DNA of 53,261 nt from NCBI GenBank assembly GCA_023404715.1, contig JAEYAR010000199.1:1-53261 (forward strand), written 5' to 3'. Shown piece by piece: positions 42,219 through 50,758 of the stretch (its first letter is position 1; each line of letters begins with the position of its first letter). The notes under the pieces are model-generated. The model had not been told where the DNA came from and searched no databases. It was given only the letters and a program-made list of their open reading frames with translations. Origin of the DNA: Bacillota bacterium. GTDB lineage: Bacteria; Bacillota; Clostridia; Christensenellales; Aristaeellaceae. The translations under genes and the position numbers were made by a program.

Positions 42219-42902
42219 ATGAATCCCATCCTCGTGGTCGACGACAACGAGCAGATCCGCTCGATCCTTTCTCAATACATCCGCCGCGACGGGATGGATG
42301 TGGTCACCGCCGAGACGGGCGAGGAGGCGCTCGCCCGTTTTGCCGAGACGTCGCCCTGTCTAATCTTGCTGGATATCATGCTGCCCGGCATCGACGGGCT
42401 CGAGGTCTGCCGGCGCATCCGCGCCGCCTCCAGCGTGCCGATCCTGATGATCACCGCGCGCGACGAGGATGCCGACCGCATCCTAGGCCTCGACATCGGC
42501 GCGGACGATTACATCGTCAAGCCCTTCTCCCCCGGCGAGGTCATGGCGCGCATCCGCGCCGTCCTGCGCCGCATCACGCCGGAAAAGGGCAACGAAACGC
42601 TGGTCGCCGGCGGTCTGATCCTGCACCTGCCCTCCCTCAGCGCTACGCTCAACGGCGTAGCTCTCAACCTGACGCGCCGCGAGATGGAGCTGCTGTGGAC
42701 GCTCGCGAGCGCCCCCGGGCGTGTCTTCACCCGCGAAAACCTGCTCAACCTCGTTTGGGGCTATGAGTATGCGGGCAATTACCGCGCGGTGGATTCGCAC
42801 ATCAAGCGCCTGCGCGCCAAGCTGGACGCGCAGCCGCACGAATCCTTCGCCATCCGCGCGGTATGGGGCGCGGGGTATAAGTTCGAGAGGATCCTGCCGT
42901 GA
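42219..42902 (+). CDS. OmpR/PhoB-family response regulator
   Basis: 227 residues from the ATG at 42219 (GGAGG upstream; the longer frame begins at the promoter). The receiver domain has DD at residues 7-8, the phospho-acceptor Asp in ILLDIMLPGIDG and Lys in DYIVKPFSPGE. The winged-helix C-terminus ends with VWGAGYKFE. The next gene starts with a GTG that overlaps its stop (GTGA). Confidence 0.96.
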   Translation: MNPILVVDDNEQIRSILSQYIRRDGMDVVTAETGEEALARFAETSPCLILLDIMLPGIDGLEVCRRIRAASSVPILMITARDEDADRILGLDIGADDYIVKPFSPGEVMARIRAVLRRITPEKGNETLVAGGLILHLPSLSATLNGVALNLTRREMELLWTLASAPGRVFTRENLLNLVWGYEYAGNYRAVDSHIKRLRAKLDAQPHESFAIRAVWGAGYKFERILP

Positions 42903-44383
42903 AGCGGATGCGGACGCCGCGCCGCAGCATCACCACCCGCCTCATGTGCCTCATCGCGCTGCTGCTCGTCGTCTTCACGCTGCTCGTCGGCGTGCTGTAC
43001 AACGCGCTCATGCAACGCCAGCTCGTCATGCATTACAGCAAGACCATGCAGCGCGACGCGTACGCCATCTCGCAAAGCCTCTTCGAGCTGATCGCTCCCT
43101 CGGATTACAGCACGCTCGATGAAAACCCGTTTATCGTTCGCGAGGACATGCTCTCCGCCTATCTGGCGCTGCTGGAGCATATCACGCGCTGCAATATCTA
43201 TCTGGTCGACGATCAGCACGACGTCACCGCAACCTTCGACGGCGTGGTCAAGACGCTTCGCCGCCCGCTGCTCGCAGGCTACCTTGAGCAGACCATCGCG
43301 CTGGGCTTCATGGGCAAGACGCCCTTTTTGCAGTCGCGCATCGACGGCGAGGTGCATGTCTCCACCGCCATGCCCGTCATGAACCAAAAGGGCCGGGTGC
43401 TGGGCGTCGTCGTGCTCGAATCCACCCTGCACGATCTGGGCTTCGCGCAGGTGCCCGGCTACACCATATTGGGCGTCAGCTGCCTGATCTCCTTTCTCGT
43501 GGCCACGCTTTTGGCCTTCCTGCTCTCGCGCGCCTTTACCCAGCCCATCTCCGCGCTCGAGCAGGTCGCCCTGCGGCTGGCGAAGGGCCAATATGAAACC
43601 CGTACGGCCCTGAGCCAGGATGACGAGGTCGGCAACCTGGCGCGCTCGATGGATGTGCTCGCCCAGCGGCTGGAAGAGGCGCGCAACGTGGACGAACGGC
43701 TGCATAAGCAGCAGCAGGTTTTCTTTTCCAACATATCGCACGAGCTCAAGACGCCCGTCACGGTCATCCGCGGCTCGCTCGAGGCCCTGTGCGACGGCGT
43801 GCTGAACGATTCCGCCGACGTCAAGGCGTATTATCAACAGATGCTCAAGGAGAGCCGCTGGCTGCAAAAGCTGATTCAGGATTTGCTGGAGCTCTCTCGC
43901 CTGCAAAGCCCCGATTACTCGCTCGATCTTTCGCCCGTCCAGCTCAGCGAGCTGCTCAGCGACGTGGCCATGAGCGCCTCGGCGCTCTGCTCCGCAAAGG
44001 GCGTGCGCTTTATCTGCAAAGAGCCCGCCATGGACTTCACGGTGACCGGCGATTACAGCCGTCTGCGGCAAATGCTCATGGCCGTGCTCGACAATGCGGT
44101 CAAGTTCACGCCGTCGGGCCGTTCGATCTCGCTGACGTTGAAGGGCGACGAACCCGTTCTCATCGTTCACGATGAGGGCGAGGGCATCGAGGCGCAGGAG
44201 CTTTCACAGATCTTCGACCGCTTCCACCGTCAGAAAAGCCGCCGCGGCGAGAGCACCGGCCTGGGCCTGGCCATCGTGCGCGAGATCGCCCGGCGTCATG
44301 AAATCGAGATCGACGTCAAGAGCGCGCCGGGCGAGGGCACGACGTTTCGCCTCCGCTTTCAAAGTGCGCAAGCCATCCCTTGA
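42899..44383 (+). CDS. Sensor histidine kinase
   Basis: 494 residues, GTG start overlapping the regulator stop. Two membrane segments (about 15-38 and 190-212) bracket an outside sensor domain of about 150 residues. Then come HAMP, HisKA (SNISHELKTPVTVIRG, phospho-His), and HATPase with N box DNAVKFTP, G1 VHDEGEGI and G2 GLGLAIVREIARRH, all intact. Orthodox membrane kinase; the stimulus is unknown. The divergent gene for a tandem FMN-binding-like protein is a candidate target. Confidence 0.96.
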   Translation: MKRMRTPRRSITTRLMCLIALLLVVFTLLVGVLYNALMQRQLVMHYSKTMQRDAYAISQSLFELIAPSDYSTLDENPFIVREDMLSAYLALLEHITRCNIYLVDDQHDVTATFDGVVKTLRRPLLAGYLEQTIALGFMGKTPFLQSRIDGEVHVSTAMPVMNQKGRVLGVVVLESTLHDLGFAQVPGYTILGVSCLISFLVATLLAFLLSRAFTQPISALEQVALRLAKGQYETRTALSQDDEVGNLARSMDVLAQRLEEARNVDERLHKQQQVFFSNISHELKTPVTVIRGSLEALCDGVLNDSADVKAYYQQMLKESRWLQKLIQDLLELSRLQSPDYSLDLSPVQLSELLSDVAMSASALCSAKGVRFICKEPAMDFTVTGDYSRLRQMLMAVLDNAVKFTPSGRSISLTLKGDEPVLIVHDEGEGIEAQELSQIFDRFHRQKSRRGESTGLGLAIVREIARRHEIEIDVKSAPGEGTTFRLRFQSAQAIP

Positions 44384-44388
44384 AAAGC

Positions 44389-44444
44389 CAAAAGGCTGCC
44401 GTCCGGGTTCGTCTCAGGCGAATTCCCGGCCGTCAGCCTTTTTT
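44389..44444 (+). terminator. Terminator of the two-component operon
   Basis: AAAAGGCTG-CCGTCCGGG pairs with CCCGGCCG-TCAGCCTTTT across a long loop, with a final T-run. Confidence 0.85.
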
Positions 44445-44478
44445 CATGCGTATGAATGACATCCCAATTCCATACAAG

Positions 44479-44509
44479 AAAACCCCGTGCCTAAGCGGAC
44501 GCGGGGTTG
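44479..44509 (-). terminator. Terminator after rpmF
   Basis: On the minus strand AACCCCGCG and CACGGGGTT pair around a short loop and are followed by TTC, about 30 bases after the rpmF stop. Confidence 0.8.
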
Positions 44510-44540
44510 ATCACCGGTTGCGAAATCGGGCGAGATCAGC

Positions 44541-44738
44541 TTACGCCTTCTTCTCGGTCTCAGCTTCTACGGCGATGACCTGCTTGCCATCGTAGTAGCC
44601 GCAGTGCTTGCACACGCGGTGGCTCAGCTTCATCTGCTGGCAGCGCGGGCACTTGACGATGCCGGGCGTGGACAGCTTCCAGTTAGCGCGGCGCATGCGG
44701 CCGCGGGACTTAGAAATTTTCCCCTTCGGAGTAGCCAT
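44541..44738 (-). CDS. rpmF: 50S ribosomal protein L32
   Basis: 65 residues, typical length. The sequence starts MATPKGKISKSRGRMRRANWKL and has the zinc ribbon CPRC...HRVCKHCGYYDGK. Located three bases after the DUF177 gene, the common order in Firmicutes (yceD-rpmF). Confidence 0.98.
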   Translation of the reverse strand: MATPKGKISKSRGRMRRANWKLSTPGIVKCPRCQQMKLSHRVCKHCGYYDGKQVIAVEAETEKKA

Positions 44739-44741
44739 GAC

Positions 44742-45254
44742 TTACACCTCCTCATCCTGATGCAGCAAGGATGCCAGCGCCGCGAACGGCTGTTTGGATG
44801 GCATTTCTTTCTGACATGAACACTGGGTCTGGTTGAGGTTTACACCGCACACCGGGCATAGGCCCTTGCAATCGGGCTTGCATAGGATCCGCATGGGCAG
44901 CTCCAGCAAGATCGCGCCGAGCACAAGGTCGTCCAGGTGCAGGATATGCCCCTCATACGTAAACCGGTCAGGGTCGTCGGGATCTTCTTCGCGCGTAAAG
45001 ACCTCGTCAACCTTTGCGCTGACCGGAAGGACAGCAGGTTCGAGGCAGTCGGCGCAAGGGACGGACACCTGGGTCCGCACTTCGCCGCGCAGCAGAATGG
45101 ATTCCCCCGCAGCAGCAAACACACCCGACAGCGTGACGGGCGACGTGAAGACGAGCTCGTCTCCGTGCCAGGCTTCCGGCGCATGGGCCTCGACCAGCGC
45201 GAAGTCGAATTCGGCGCCGGGGGCTTTAAGCGCCCTGCTGATGTCTAACTGCAT
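44742..45254 (-). CDS. DUF177 / YceD-family protein
   Basis: 170 residues from the ATG at 45254, with GAGGTG six bases upstream; the GTG at 45263 would overlap that site. Hallmarks are CADCLEPAVLPVSAKVDEVF and the C-terminal CKPDCKGLCPVCGVNLN. The family (E. coli YceD) is tied to 23S rRNA accumulation and ribosome assembly. It is cotranscribed with rpmF from a good promoter. Confidence 0.95.
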   Translation of the reverse strand: MQLDISRALKAPGAEFDFALVEAHAPEAWHGDELVFTSPVTLSGVFAAAGESILLRGEVRTQVSVPCADCLEPAVLPVSAKVDEVFTREEDPDDPDRFTYEGHILHLDDLVLGAILLELPMRILCKPDCKGLCPVCGVNLNQTQCSCQKEMPSKQPFAALASLLHQDEEV

Positions 45255-45285
45255 ACGTTTCACCTCGAAAAGTCAACCATCCGAT

Positions 45286-45314
45286 ATTATAACGGCTGTC
45301 CTTCCCTTTGTCAA
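45286..45314 (-). promoter_or_regulatory. Promoter of DUF177-rpmF
   Basis: On the minus strand TTGACA (45314-45309), a 17-base spacer, then TATAAT (45291-45286): a consensus sigma-A promoter. Confidence 0.9.
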
Positions 45315-45349
45315 TACCCCGCCCGGTTTTTGCGGCGGTTTGCGGCGGT

Positions 45350-46543
45350 TTACAGCGCCTCGACGATCGCCTTGGTGTCGCGCGCGATGGGCAGCTCCTC
45401 GTTCGTGGCCACGACGATGACCTTGCAGGTCGAATCGTCGGTGGAGATCACGCCGCTCGCCCCCGTGACGTTCTTCTTGGGGTCGAGCTTGGCGCCCAGG
45501 AATTCCAGGTCTTGAATCGCATAGCTGCGGGCCGCGGCGTCGTTCTCGCCGATGCCGGCCGTGAGCACGATCGCGTCCAGGCCGCCCATCGCCGCGGCAT
45601 AGGCGCCGATGTACTTGCGGACGCGGTAGCCCCAGGCTTCCATGGTCGTGACGGCCATGGGGTCGCCCTGTTCCGAGGCGCCGCGCACGTCGCGCATGTC
45701 GGTGCTCAGCCCGGAAAGCCCCGTAAGTCCGGACTTTTTGTTGAGGATGTTCAGCATCTCGTGGATGTCGATCCCGTCGTTGTCCATGATGTATTCGAGC
45801 ACGGCGGGGTCCAGGTCGCCCGAGCGCGAGCCCATGATCACGCCCTCCAGCGGCGTCAGGCCCATGGAGGTATCTACGCACTTGCCGCCCTTGATCGCCG
45901 AGAGCGAGGAGCCGTTGCCCAGATGGCAGATGACGAACTTGCAGTCCTCCGGCTTTTTGCCCAGCAGGCCGGGCACGATGCCGGCGACATAGCGGTGGCT
46001 GGTGCCGTGGAAGCCGTAGCGGCGGATCTTCAGGCGCTTGTAGTAGTCGTAAGGGATCGCGTACAGGAACGCCTTGGGCGGCATCGTCTGGTGGAACGCC
46101 GTATCGAACACCGCGACGTTGGGGGTGCCGGGCATGACCTTCTGGCACGATTCGATGCCCATCAGGTTGGCGGGCATGTGCAACGGGCCCAGCGGTACGA
46201 GCGCTTTCATGCCCTGCATGGTCTCCTCCGTCACCAATACGGATTCCTTGAACGTCTCGCCGCCGTGCAGCACGCGGTGGCCGACCGCCGAGATCTCGTC
46301 CATGCTGCGGATGGCGCCCTTCTGCGCGTCCGTCAGCGCGGCCATGACCGCCTCGATGGCCTCGACATGGTCCTTCATATCGCGGCTGTATTCGATGACG
46401 TTCTCGCCGACCTTCTGCTTAAAGTGCGTGCCCTCGATGCCGATGCGCTCGACCTGGCCCTTGGCCATGACGGTCTCGCCGTCCATGTCGATCAGCTGAT
46501 ATTTGAGCGACGAGGAGCCTGCGTTGATAACCAAGATTTTCAT
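45350..46543 (-). CDS. ackA: Acetate kinase
   Basis: 397 residues from the ATG at 46543 (GTAGGAGAG upstream); the longer frame reads into repeat DNA. Signatures are MKILVINAGSSSLKYQLID, VFDTAFHQTMP, YGFHGTSHRYV and ICHLGNGSSLSA. It converts acetyl phosphate and ADP to acetate and ATP. It lies downstream of pta on the same strand, with a palindromic repeat between them. Confidence 0.98.
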   Translation of the reverse strand: MKILVINAGSSSLKYQLIDMDGETVMAKGQVERIGIEGTHFKQKVGENVIEYSRDMKDHVEAIEAVMAALTDAQKGAIRSMDEISAVGHRVLHGGETFKESVLVTEETMQGMKALVPLGPLHMPANLMGIESCQKVMPGTPNVAVFDTAFHQTMPPKAFLYAIPYDYYKRLKIRRYGFHGTSHRYVAGIVPGLLGKKPEDCKFVICHLGNGSSLSAIKGGKCVDTSMGLTPLEGVIMGSRSGDLDPAVLEYIMDNDGIDIHEMLNILNKKSGLTGLSGLSTDMRDVRGASEQGDPMAVTTMEAWGYRVRKYIGAYAAAMGGLDAIVLTAGIGENDAAARSYAIQDLEFLGAKLDPKKNVTGASGVISTDDSTCKVIVVATNEELPIARDTKAIVEAL

Positions 46544-46570
46544 GTAACTCTCTCCTACCAAACGTAATAC

Positions 46571-46650
46571 GCGGGGTGCGCGCCCGCCCGTAGCCCACGC
46601 GCCCAAAGCCTCTCCCCGCCGGGAGAGGTGACACGGCGTAGCCGTGACGG
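46571..46650. repeat. Palindromic repeats between pta and ackA
   Basis: GGGGTGCGCGCCCGCCCGTAG resembles the units at 19018 and 26896, and CCTCTCCCCGCCGGGAGAGG is a hairpin of the family at 23576, followed by GGCGTAGCCGTGACGGAGGG. Confidence 0.6.
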
Positions 46651-46735
46651 AGGGGGCAGGGTTGACCACGTTTCCTTTGCTTAATACCCTAAGGTGCATG
46701 ACATTGGCGGGCGATTTAGCCCCTAACCGATGGAA

Positions 46736-47734
46736 TCAGGCCTGCGCCTTGACCGCCGCGATGGCCACGACGGAGACGATATCCTCTACCGAGCAGCCGC
46801 GGGACAGGTCGTTGACCGGCTTGGCCAGGCCCTGGATGATCGGGCCGACGGCCTCCGCCCCGGCCAGGCGCTGCACCAGCTTGTAGCCGATGTTTCCCGC
46901 CTGTAGGTCGGGGAAGACGAGCACGTTCGCCTTGCCGGCGACCGGGCTGCCCGGGCTCTTGAGCTGGCCGACGGAGGCGACCAGCGCGGCGTCCGCCTGC
47001 AGCTCGCCGTCGATGTTCATATCGGGCGCGATCTCGTGGGCGATTCGCGTCGCCTCCTGCACCTTGGTCACGTTCTCGTGCTTGGCCGAGCCCTTCGTGG
47101 AGAACGAGAGCAGCGCCACGCGCGGGTCCAGATCCGCCAGCGCCTTGCCGGTCTGCGCGGAGGAAATCGCGATGGCGGCCAGCTCCTCGGCCGTGGGGTT
47201 GGGGATGACCGCGCAGTCGCCAAAGACCATCACGCCGTCGTCGCCGTACGCTTTATTGGGCACGTCCATCAGGAAACAGGAGGAGACGACCTTGATGCCC
47301 GGGGCCGTCTTGATGATCTGCAGCGCCGGGCGCAGCACGTCGCCCGTCGTGTTGATCGCGCCGGCCACCATGCCGTCGACGTCGTCCATCTTCAGCATCA
47401 TCGTGGCGAAGTACAGCGTATTCTTGGTGACCAGCTCGGTCGCCTGTTCGAGCGTCATGCCCTTCTTCTGGCGCAGCTCAAAGAGCTTCTGCGCATAGGC
47501 CGGGGTCTTTTCGCAGGCGGCGGGGTCGGCGACGGAGACGCCGCTCAGGTCGACGCCGAGCTCCCGGGCCTTGGCCTCGATTTCGGCCTTCGCGCCGACC
47601 AGGGTCACCCGCGCGAGCTTCTGCGCTACGATCTGCGCGGAGGCCTGCACGGTGCGGGGCTCTGTGCCCTCGGCCAGGACGATGTGCTTGACGTCGGCGG
47701 CTGCCTTCGCCTTAATCTTTTCGATGACAGACAT
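46736..47734 (-). CDS. pta: Phosphate acetyltransferase
   Basis: 332 residues from the ATG at 47734 (GAGGAGG upstream; a TTG two codons earlier is in frame). This is the short, single-domain Pta type. Hallmarks are IVLAEGTEPRTVQAS, DDVDGMVAGAINTTGDVLRPALQII, SCFLMD and PVAGKANVLVFPDLQAGNIGYKLVQRL. It makes acetyl phosphate from acetyl-CoA and supplies AckA. Confidence 0.98.
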   Translation of the reverse strand: MSVIEKIKAKAAADVKHIVLAEGTEPRTVQASAQIVAQKLARVTLVGAKAEIEAKARELGVDLSGVSVADPAACEKTPAYAQKLFELRQKKGMTLEQATELVTKNTLYFATMMLKMDDVDGMVAGAINTTGDVLRPALQIIKTAPGIKVVSSCFLMDVPNKAYGDDGVMVFGDCAVIPNPTAEELAAIAISSAQTGKALADLDPRVALLSFSTKGSAKHENVTKVQEATRIAHEIAPDMNIDGELQADAALVASVGQLKSPGSPVAGKANVLVFPDLQAGNIGYKLVQRLAGAEAVGPIIQGLAKPVNDLSRGCSVEDIVSVVAIAAVKAQA

Positions 47735-47877
47735 GTTCAAATCCTCCTCGACGTGGTATTATACGAAAGAGACGGTTTCATTACAGAAATCATCCTATAT
47801 TATACAGGAAAAATGGATTTTTGAAAAGGCAATCCGGACGCCTTTTGCCGCATTTTGCGAAAAAAAGGAGGGCCCTT

Positions 47878-49086
47878 ATGCGCGCCGTCGGCGTCATCTG
47901 CGAATATAACCCCTTTCATAACGGCCATGCCTATCATCTGGCCCAGGCCCGCGCCCTGGCGGGCGCGGACTACGTGGTGTGCGTCATGAGCGGCAGCTTC
48001 ACCCAGCGCGGCGAGCCCGCGCTCACGGATAAATGGGCGCGCGCCCGCATGGCGCTCGCATGCGGCGCGGACCTCGTGCTCGAGCTGCCCTTCGCCTTTG
48101 CCTGCGCGCAGGCCGAGCGCTTCGCGCGCGGCGGCGTTTCGCTCCTCGCGTCGCTCGGGCCCGTCACGCACCTATCGTTCGGCTGCGAGGCGCAGAGCCT
48201 GCCCTTCTTGCAGCGGGCTGCGGACGCGCTGTCGCAGGAGACGCCCGCCTTTCGCGAGCGCCTTGGCGCCGCGCTCGCGCAGGGCTGCTCCTTCCCGCGC
48301 GCCCGCGCCCTCGCGCTCGGCGAAGCCCTGGGCGGCGGCCCCGGCGTCCAAAATGCGCTCGGGCAGCCGAATTTCGCCCTCGCGCTCGAGTACGTGCGCG
48401 CGCTGCGCCTGCTCGCCCCGGATGTTAAGCCCCTCCCCGTCGTGCGCGCGGGCGGCGGCTATCACGACGCGGCCCTCTCCCCGCTCGCCTCCGCCACGGC
48501 CATCCGCCTCGCCGCCCGCCGGGGAGAATGGGATGCGCTCGCCGCCGCTATGCCCGATGCCGGCGCCCTGCGGGCGGCCTTCGCGGAGGGCCGCTGCGCA
48601 GATTTTCACGTCTATACCCAGCTGCTGCTCTACCGCCTGCGGACGATGCGCCCGGAGGAGCTGCGCGCGCTCTACGACATGCCGGAGGGGCTCGAGCACC
48701 GCATCGTGCGCGCGGCGCAGTCGGCGGCGACCTACGAGGCGCTCGTATCCGGCGTCAAGTCCAAGCGCTATACGCATGCGCGCATCGCCCGCCTGCTGAC
48801 GCACGCGCTGGTCGGCTATACAAGCGCGCTTTCGGATGCCGCCCCCGCGCCGACATACGCCCGCGTGCTGGGCTTTCGCGAGGCGGCGACGCCGCTGCTG
48901 CGCGCCGTAAAGGCCGCTGCCCGCGTGCCGCTCGTCTTGCGCGCGGCGCCCTTCGAGCGCGGGGGGAATCCCCTCTTCGCATTGGACGTGCGCGCGACGG
49001 ATATCTGGGCCCTTTGCTGCGCGGCGCCGCAGGCCCGCCTGGGCCGGCGCGACGCGCGCACATCCCCTGTCATCCTCCGGTCATGA
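47878..49086 (+). CDS. tmcAL: tRNA(Met) cytidine acetate ligase
   Basis: 402 residues from the ATG at 47878 (AAAGGAGGG upstream). The N-terminal nucleotidyltransferase motif is GVICEYNPFHNGHAYHL (HxGH), followed by VMSGSFTQRGEPAL and the C-terminal GVKSKRYTHARIARLLTHAL. The family (YlbM) activates acetate with ATP to form ac4C at the wobble base of elongator tRNA-Met. The gene is very GC-rich. Its position next to pta-ackA (acetate) and ylbJ is common in Clostridia. Confidence 0.96.
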   Translation: MRAVGVICEYNPFHNGHAYHLAQARALAGADYVVCVMSGSFTQRGEPALTDKWARARMALACGADLVLELPFAFACAQAERFARGGVSLLASLGPVTHLSFGCEAQSLPFLQRAADALSQETPAFRERLGAALAQGCSFPRARALALGEALGGGPGVQNALGQPNFALALEYVRALRLLAPDVKPLPVVRAGGGYHDAALSPLASATAIRLAARRGEWDALAAAMPDAGALRAAFAEGRCADFHVYTQLLLYRLRTMRPEELRALYDMPEGLEHRIVRAAQSAATYEALVSGVKSKRYTHARIARLLTHALVGYTSALSDAAPAPTYARVLGFREAATPLLRAVKAAARVPLVLRAAPFERGGNPLFALDVRATDIWALCCAAPQARLGRRDARTSPVILRS

Positions 49087-49093
49087 AGCCCGT

Positions 49094-49127
49094 CCCCCCT
49101 GCATACGATGCTTGCAGAACAGGGGGG
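49094..49127 (+). promoter_or_regulatory. Hairpin that sequesters the ylbJ-type gene ribosome-binding site
   Basis: CCCCCCTG (49094-49101) and CAGGGGGG (49120-49127) form an all-strong 8-bp stem. The Shine-Dalgarno GGGGGGA of the next gene lies in its right arm. Confidence 0.6.
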
Positions 49128-49132
49128 ATTTC

Positions 49133-50110
49133 ATGGCCGCCGTTTTTGCCGGTTTCCTGCTCGCGCTCATGCTGCGCTTCCCGCTCGACGCCGTCGACGC
49201 CGCCGCGGGCGGCCTGCGCGTCTTCGCGCAGGGGGTCCTGCCGGCGCTCTTTCCGTACATGGTGCTCTGCCAGCTGATCACGCCCGCGCTCGGCCGCCTG
49301 CGCCGCGTGCCGCGCGCGCTGCCGGTGACGGCGCTCGCCTTTCTCGGCGGCTCGCCCGGCGGGGCGCGCCTCATCGCGCTGCTGCGCGCGCAAGGGGCGC
49401 TGACGGACCGCCAGACGCGCCTACTCGCCGCGCTCACCGGCACGTGCAGCCCGATGTTCCTGCTCGGCACGGTCAGCGTGTGGGCCTCCTCGCGCGCGCT
49501 GGGCGTCAGCGTGCTGCTCGCGCATTGGCTCGGCGCGGCGCTGTGCGCGCTGTGTGTCCGGCCCTTTTTAAAGCCCGGCGAATCCGCCTGCGCCGCGCCC
49601 GCGCCCGATGCGGCGCCCGTCTCCTTCGCCGGCGCGGTTCAGGGCAGCGCCCTGGCGATGCTCACAGTCGGCGGCTGCATTACGCTCATGAGCGTCGCCG
49701 CCAGGCTCTGTGCCTGCGCCTTCCCCGTCTTTACATCTACGGCGCAGGCCTTCTTACACGCCGCGCTGGAGATGGCGGGCGGCTCGCGGGCGATCATCTC
49801 GCTCGGCTTCCCCCCGCGCGAGGCCGCCGTCTGCGTCTGCGCGGCCATCTCGTTTGGCGGCGTCAGCATCCTCATGCAAAATTTAGCCTTTTTGCGGCCC
49901 GCAGGCGTGACCGCGGGCTTCCTCCTGTGCTGCCGCGCCGTGCATGCGCTGCTCTCCGGCGCGCTGGTATACGGCCTCTATCCCCTGTGTGCGCGCGTCA
50001 TCCCCGCCGCCTCGCTCTCCCCCGCCGCGCCCTCGCCGCTGGCGCTTTTCGCCGCCTTCTCCGCCCTCGCGCTTTGCGCCGGGGTCTGGTCCCTGCGGCG
50101 AAGGGCGTAG
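49133..50110 (+). CDS. ylbJ: YlbJ-type sporulation integral membrane protein
   Basis: 325 residues from the ATG at 49133. Seven or so membrane segments and conserved pieces GVLPALFPYMVLCQLI, LAFLGGSPGGARLI and LTGTCSPMFLLGTV match the YlbJ / nucleoside-recognition (Gate) family, needed in Bacillus for spore cortex formation. It follows tmcAL by 46 bases and its ribosome-binding site lies in a hairpin. Shorter than Bacillus YlbJ (about 400 aa), as in many Clostridia. It supports a spore-forming ancestry. Confidence 0.85.
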   Translation: MAAVFAGFLLALMLRFPLDAVDAAAGGLRVFAQGVLPALFPYMVLCQLITPALGRLRRVPRALPVTALAFLGGSPGGARLIALLRAQGALTDRQTRLLAALTGTCSPMFLLGTVSVWASSRALGVSVLLAHWLGAALCALCVRPFLKPGESACAAPAPDAAPVSFAGAVQGSALAMLTVGGCITLMSVAARLCACAFPVFTSTAQAFLHAALEMAGGSRAIISLGFPPREAAVCVCAAISFGGVSILMQNLAFLRPAGVTAGFLLCCRAVHALLSGALVYGLYPLCARVIPAASLSPAAPSPLALFAAFSALALCAGVWSLRRRA

Positions 50111-50130
50111 ACGTTCGCCTTGATATCACC

Positions 50131-50158
50131 AAGCGCCGTTACAGGCGCATTTATTTTT
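50131..50158 (+). terminator. Weak Rho-independent terminator
   Basis: AAGCGCC-GTTACA-GGCGCAT followed by TTATTTTTTG, 21 bases after the ylbJ stop. Confidence 0.65.
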
Positions 50159-50227
50159 TGTAAAAGTGGAAATATGGCATGGTCAATCCGTCTTTAATGT
50201 TAGAAAGGCTGACAGGAGGTGATCGCG

Positions 50228-50758
50228 ATGGACGATGCTGTGGTACCCAGCGCAGTCCAGGAACAAAAATTGGAGCGGCTGATCTCCCTGTATGCGGACG
50301 TGGTCTTGAAAATCTGTTTTGTTTACCTTGTGGATAAGACGCAGGCGCAGGACGCCATGCAGGATACGTTCATCAAGGCGTGGCGCTATCTTGTGCGGCC
50401 CGGCGCCCCGGCGGTCGACGACGAGAAAAGCTGGCTGACGCGTATCGCGATCAACGTGTGTCATGATTACTATCGGTCCAAGTGGTTCCGGCATATCGAT
50501 GCGGCAAGGTCTATCGACGATCTGCCCGCACGATATGTCAGCGTCCTGCCGGAGGACCACAGCCTGCTGGTGGACGTATGTAGTCTACCGGAGAAGTACA
50601 AGCAGGTGTTGCTCCTGTACTACTATCAAGATATGACGCTGCAAGAAATCGCAGATGCGCTGCATACCGGTTGTTCGACCGTGCACAAGCGCCTGCACAA
50701 GGCGCAACAATTACTCAAAGGAAGGCTGACAGGGAGGGATATCGATGCAGGAAAATAA
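50228..50758 (+). CDS. ECF-type sigma factor
   Basis: 176 residues from the ATG at 50228 (AGGAGGTGATCGCG upstream). Region 2 (LYADVVLKICFVYLVDKTQAQDAMQDTFIKAWRYL) and region 4 (LPEKYKQVLLLYYYQDMTLQEIADALHTGCSTVHKRLHKAQQLL) are both present and intact. The next gene overlaps it by 14 bases and probably encodes its antagonist. Target promoters cannot be seen. Confidence 0.94.
   Translation: MDDAVVPSAVQEQKLERLISLYADVVLKICFVYLVDKTQAQDAMQDTFIKAWRYLVRPGAPAVDDEKSWLTRIAINVCHDYYRSKWFRHIDAARSIDDLPARYVSVLPEDHSLLVDVCSLPEKYKQVLLLYYYQDMTLQEIADALHTGCSTVHKRLHKAQQLLKGRLTGRDIDAGK

Noticed and set aside
42779..44170. 463-codon open frame on the minus strand
   Set aside because: It is antisense to a complete histidine kinase with all motifs; the frame is open only because of high GC.
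45308..46567. 419-codon open frame on the plus strand
   Set aside because: Antisense shadow of ackA.
47036..47824. 262-codon open frame on the plus strand
   Set aside because: Antisense shadow of pta.
49108..50163. 351-codon open frame overlapping ylbJ
   Set aside because: Arg/Ala-rich shadow frame of a very GC-rich gene; the alternative frame gives a clear membrane protein.
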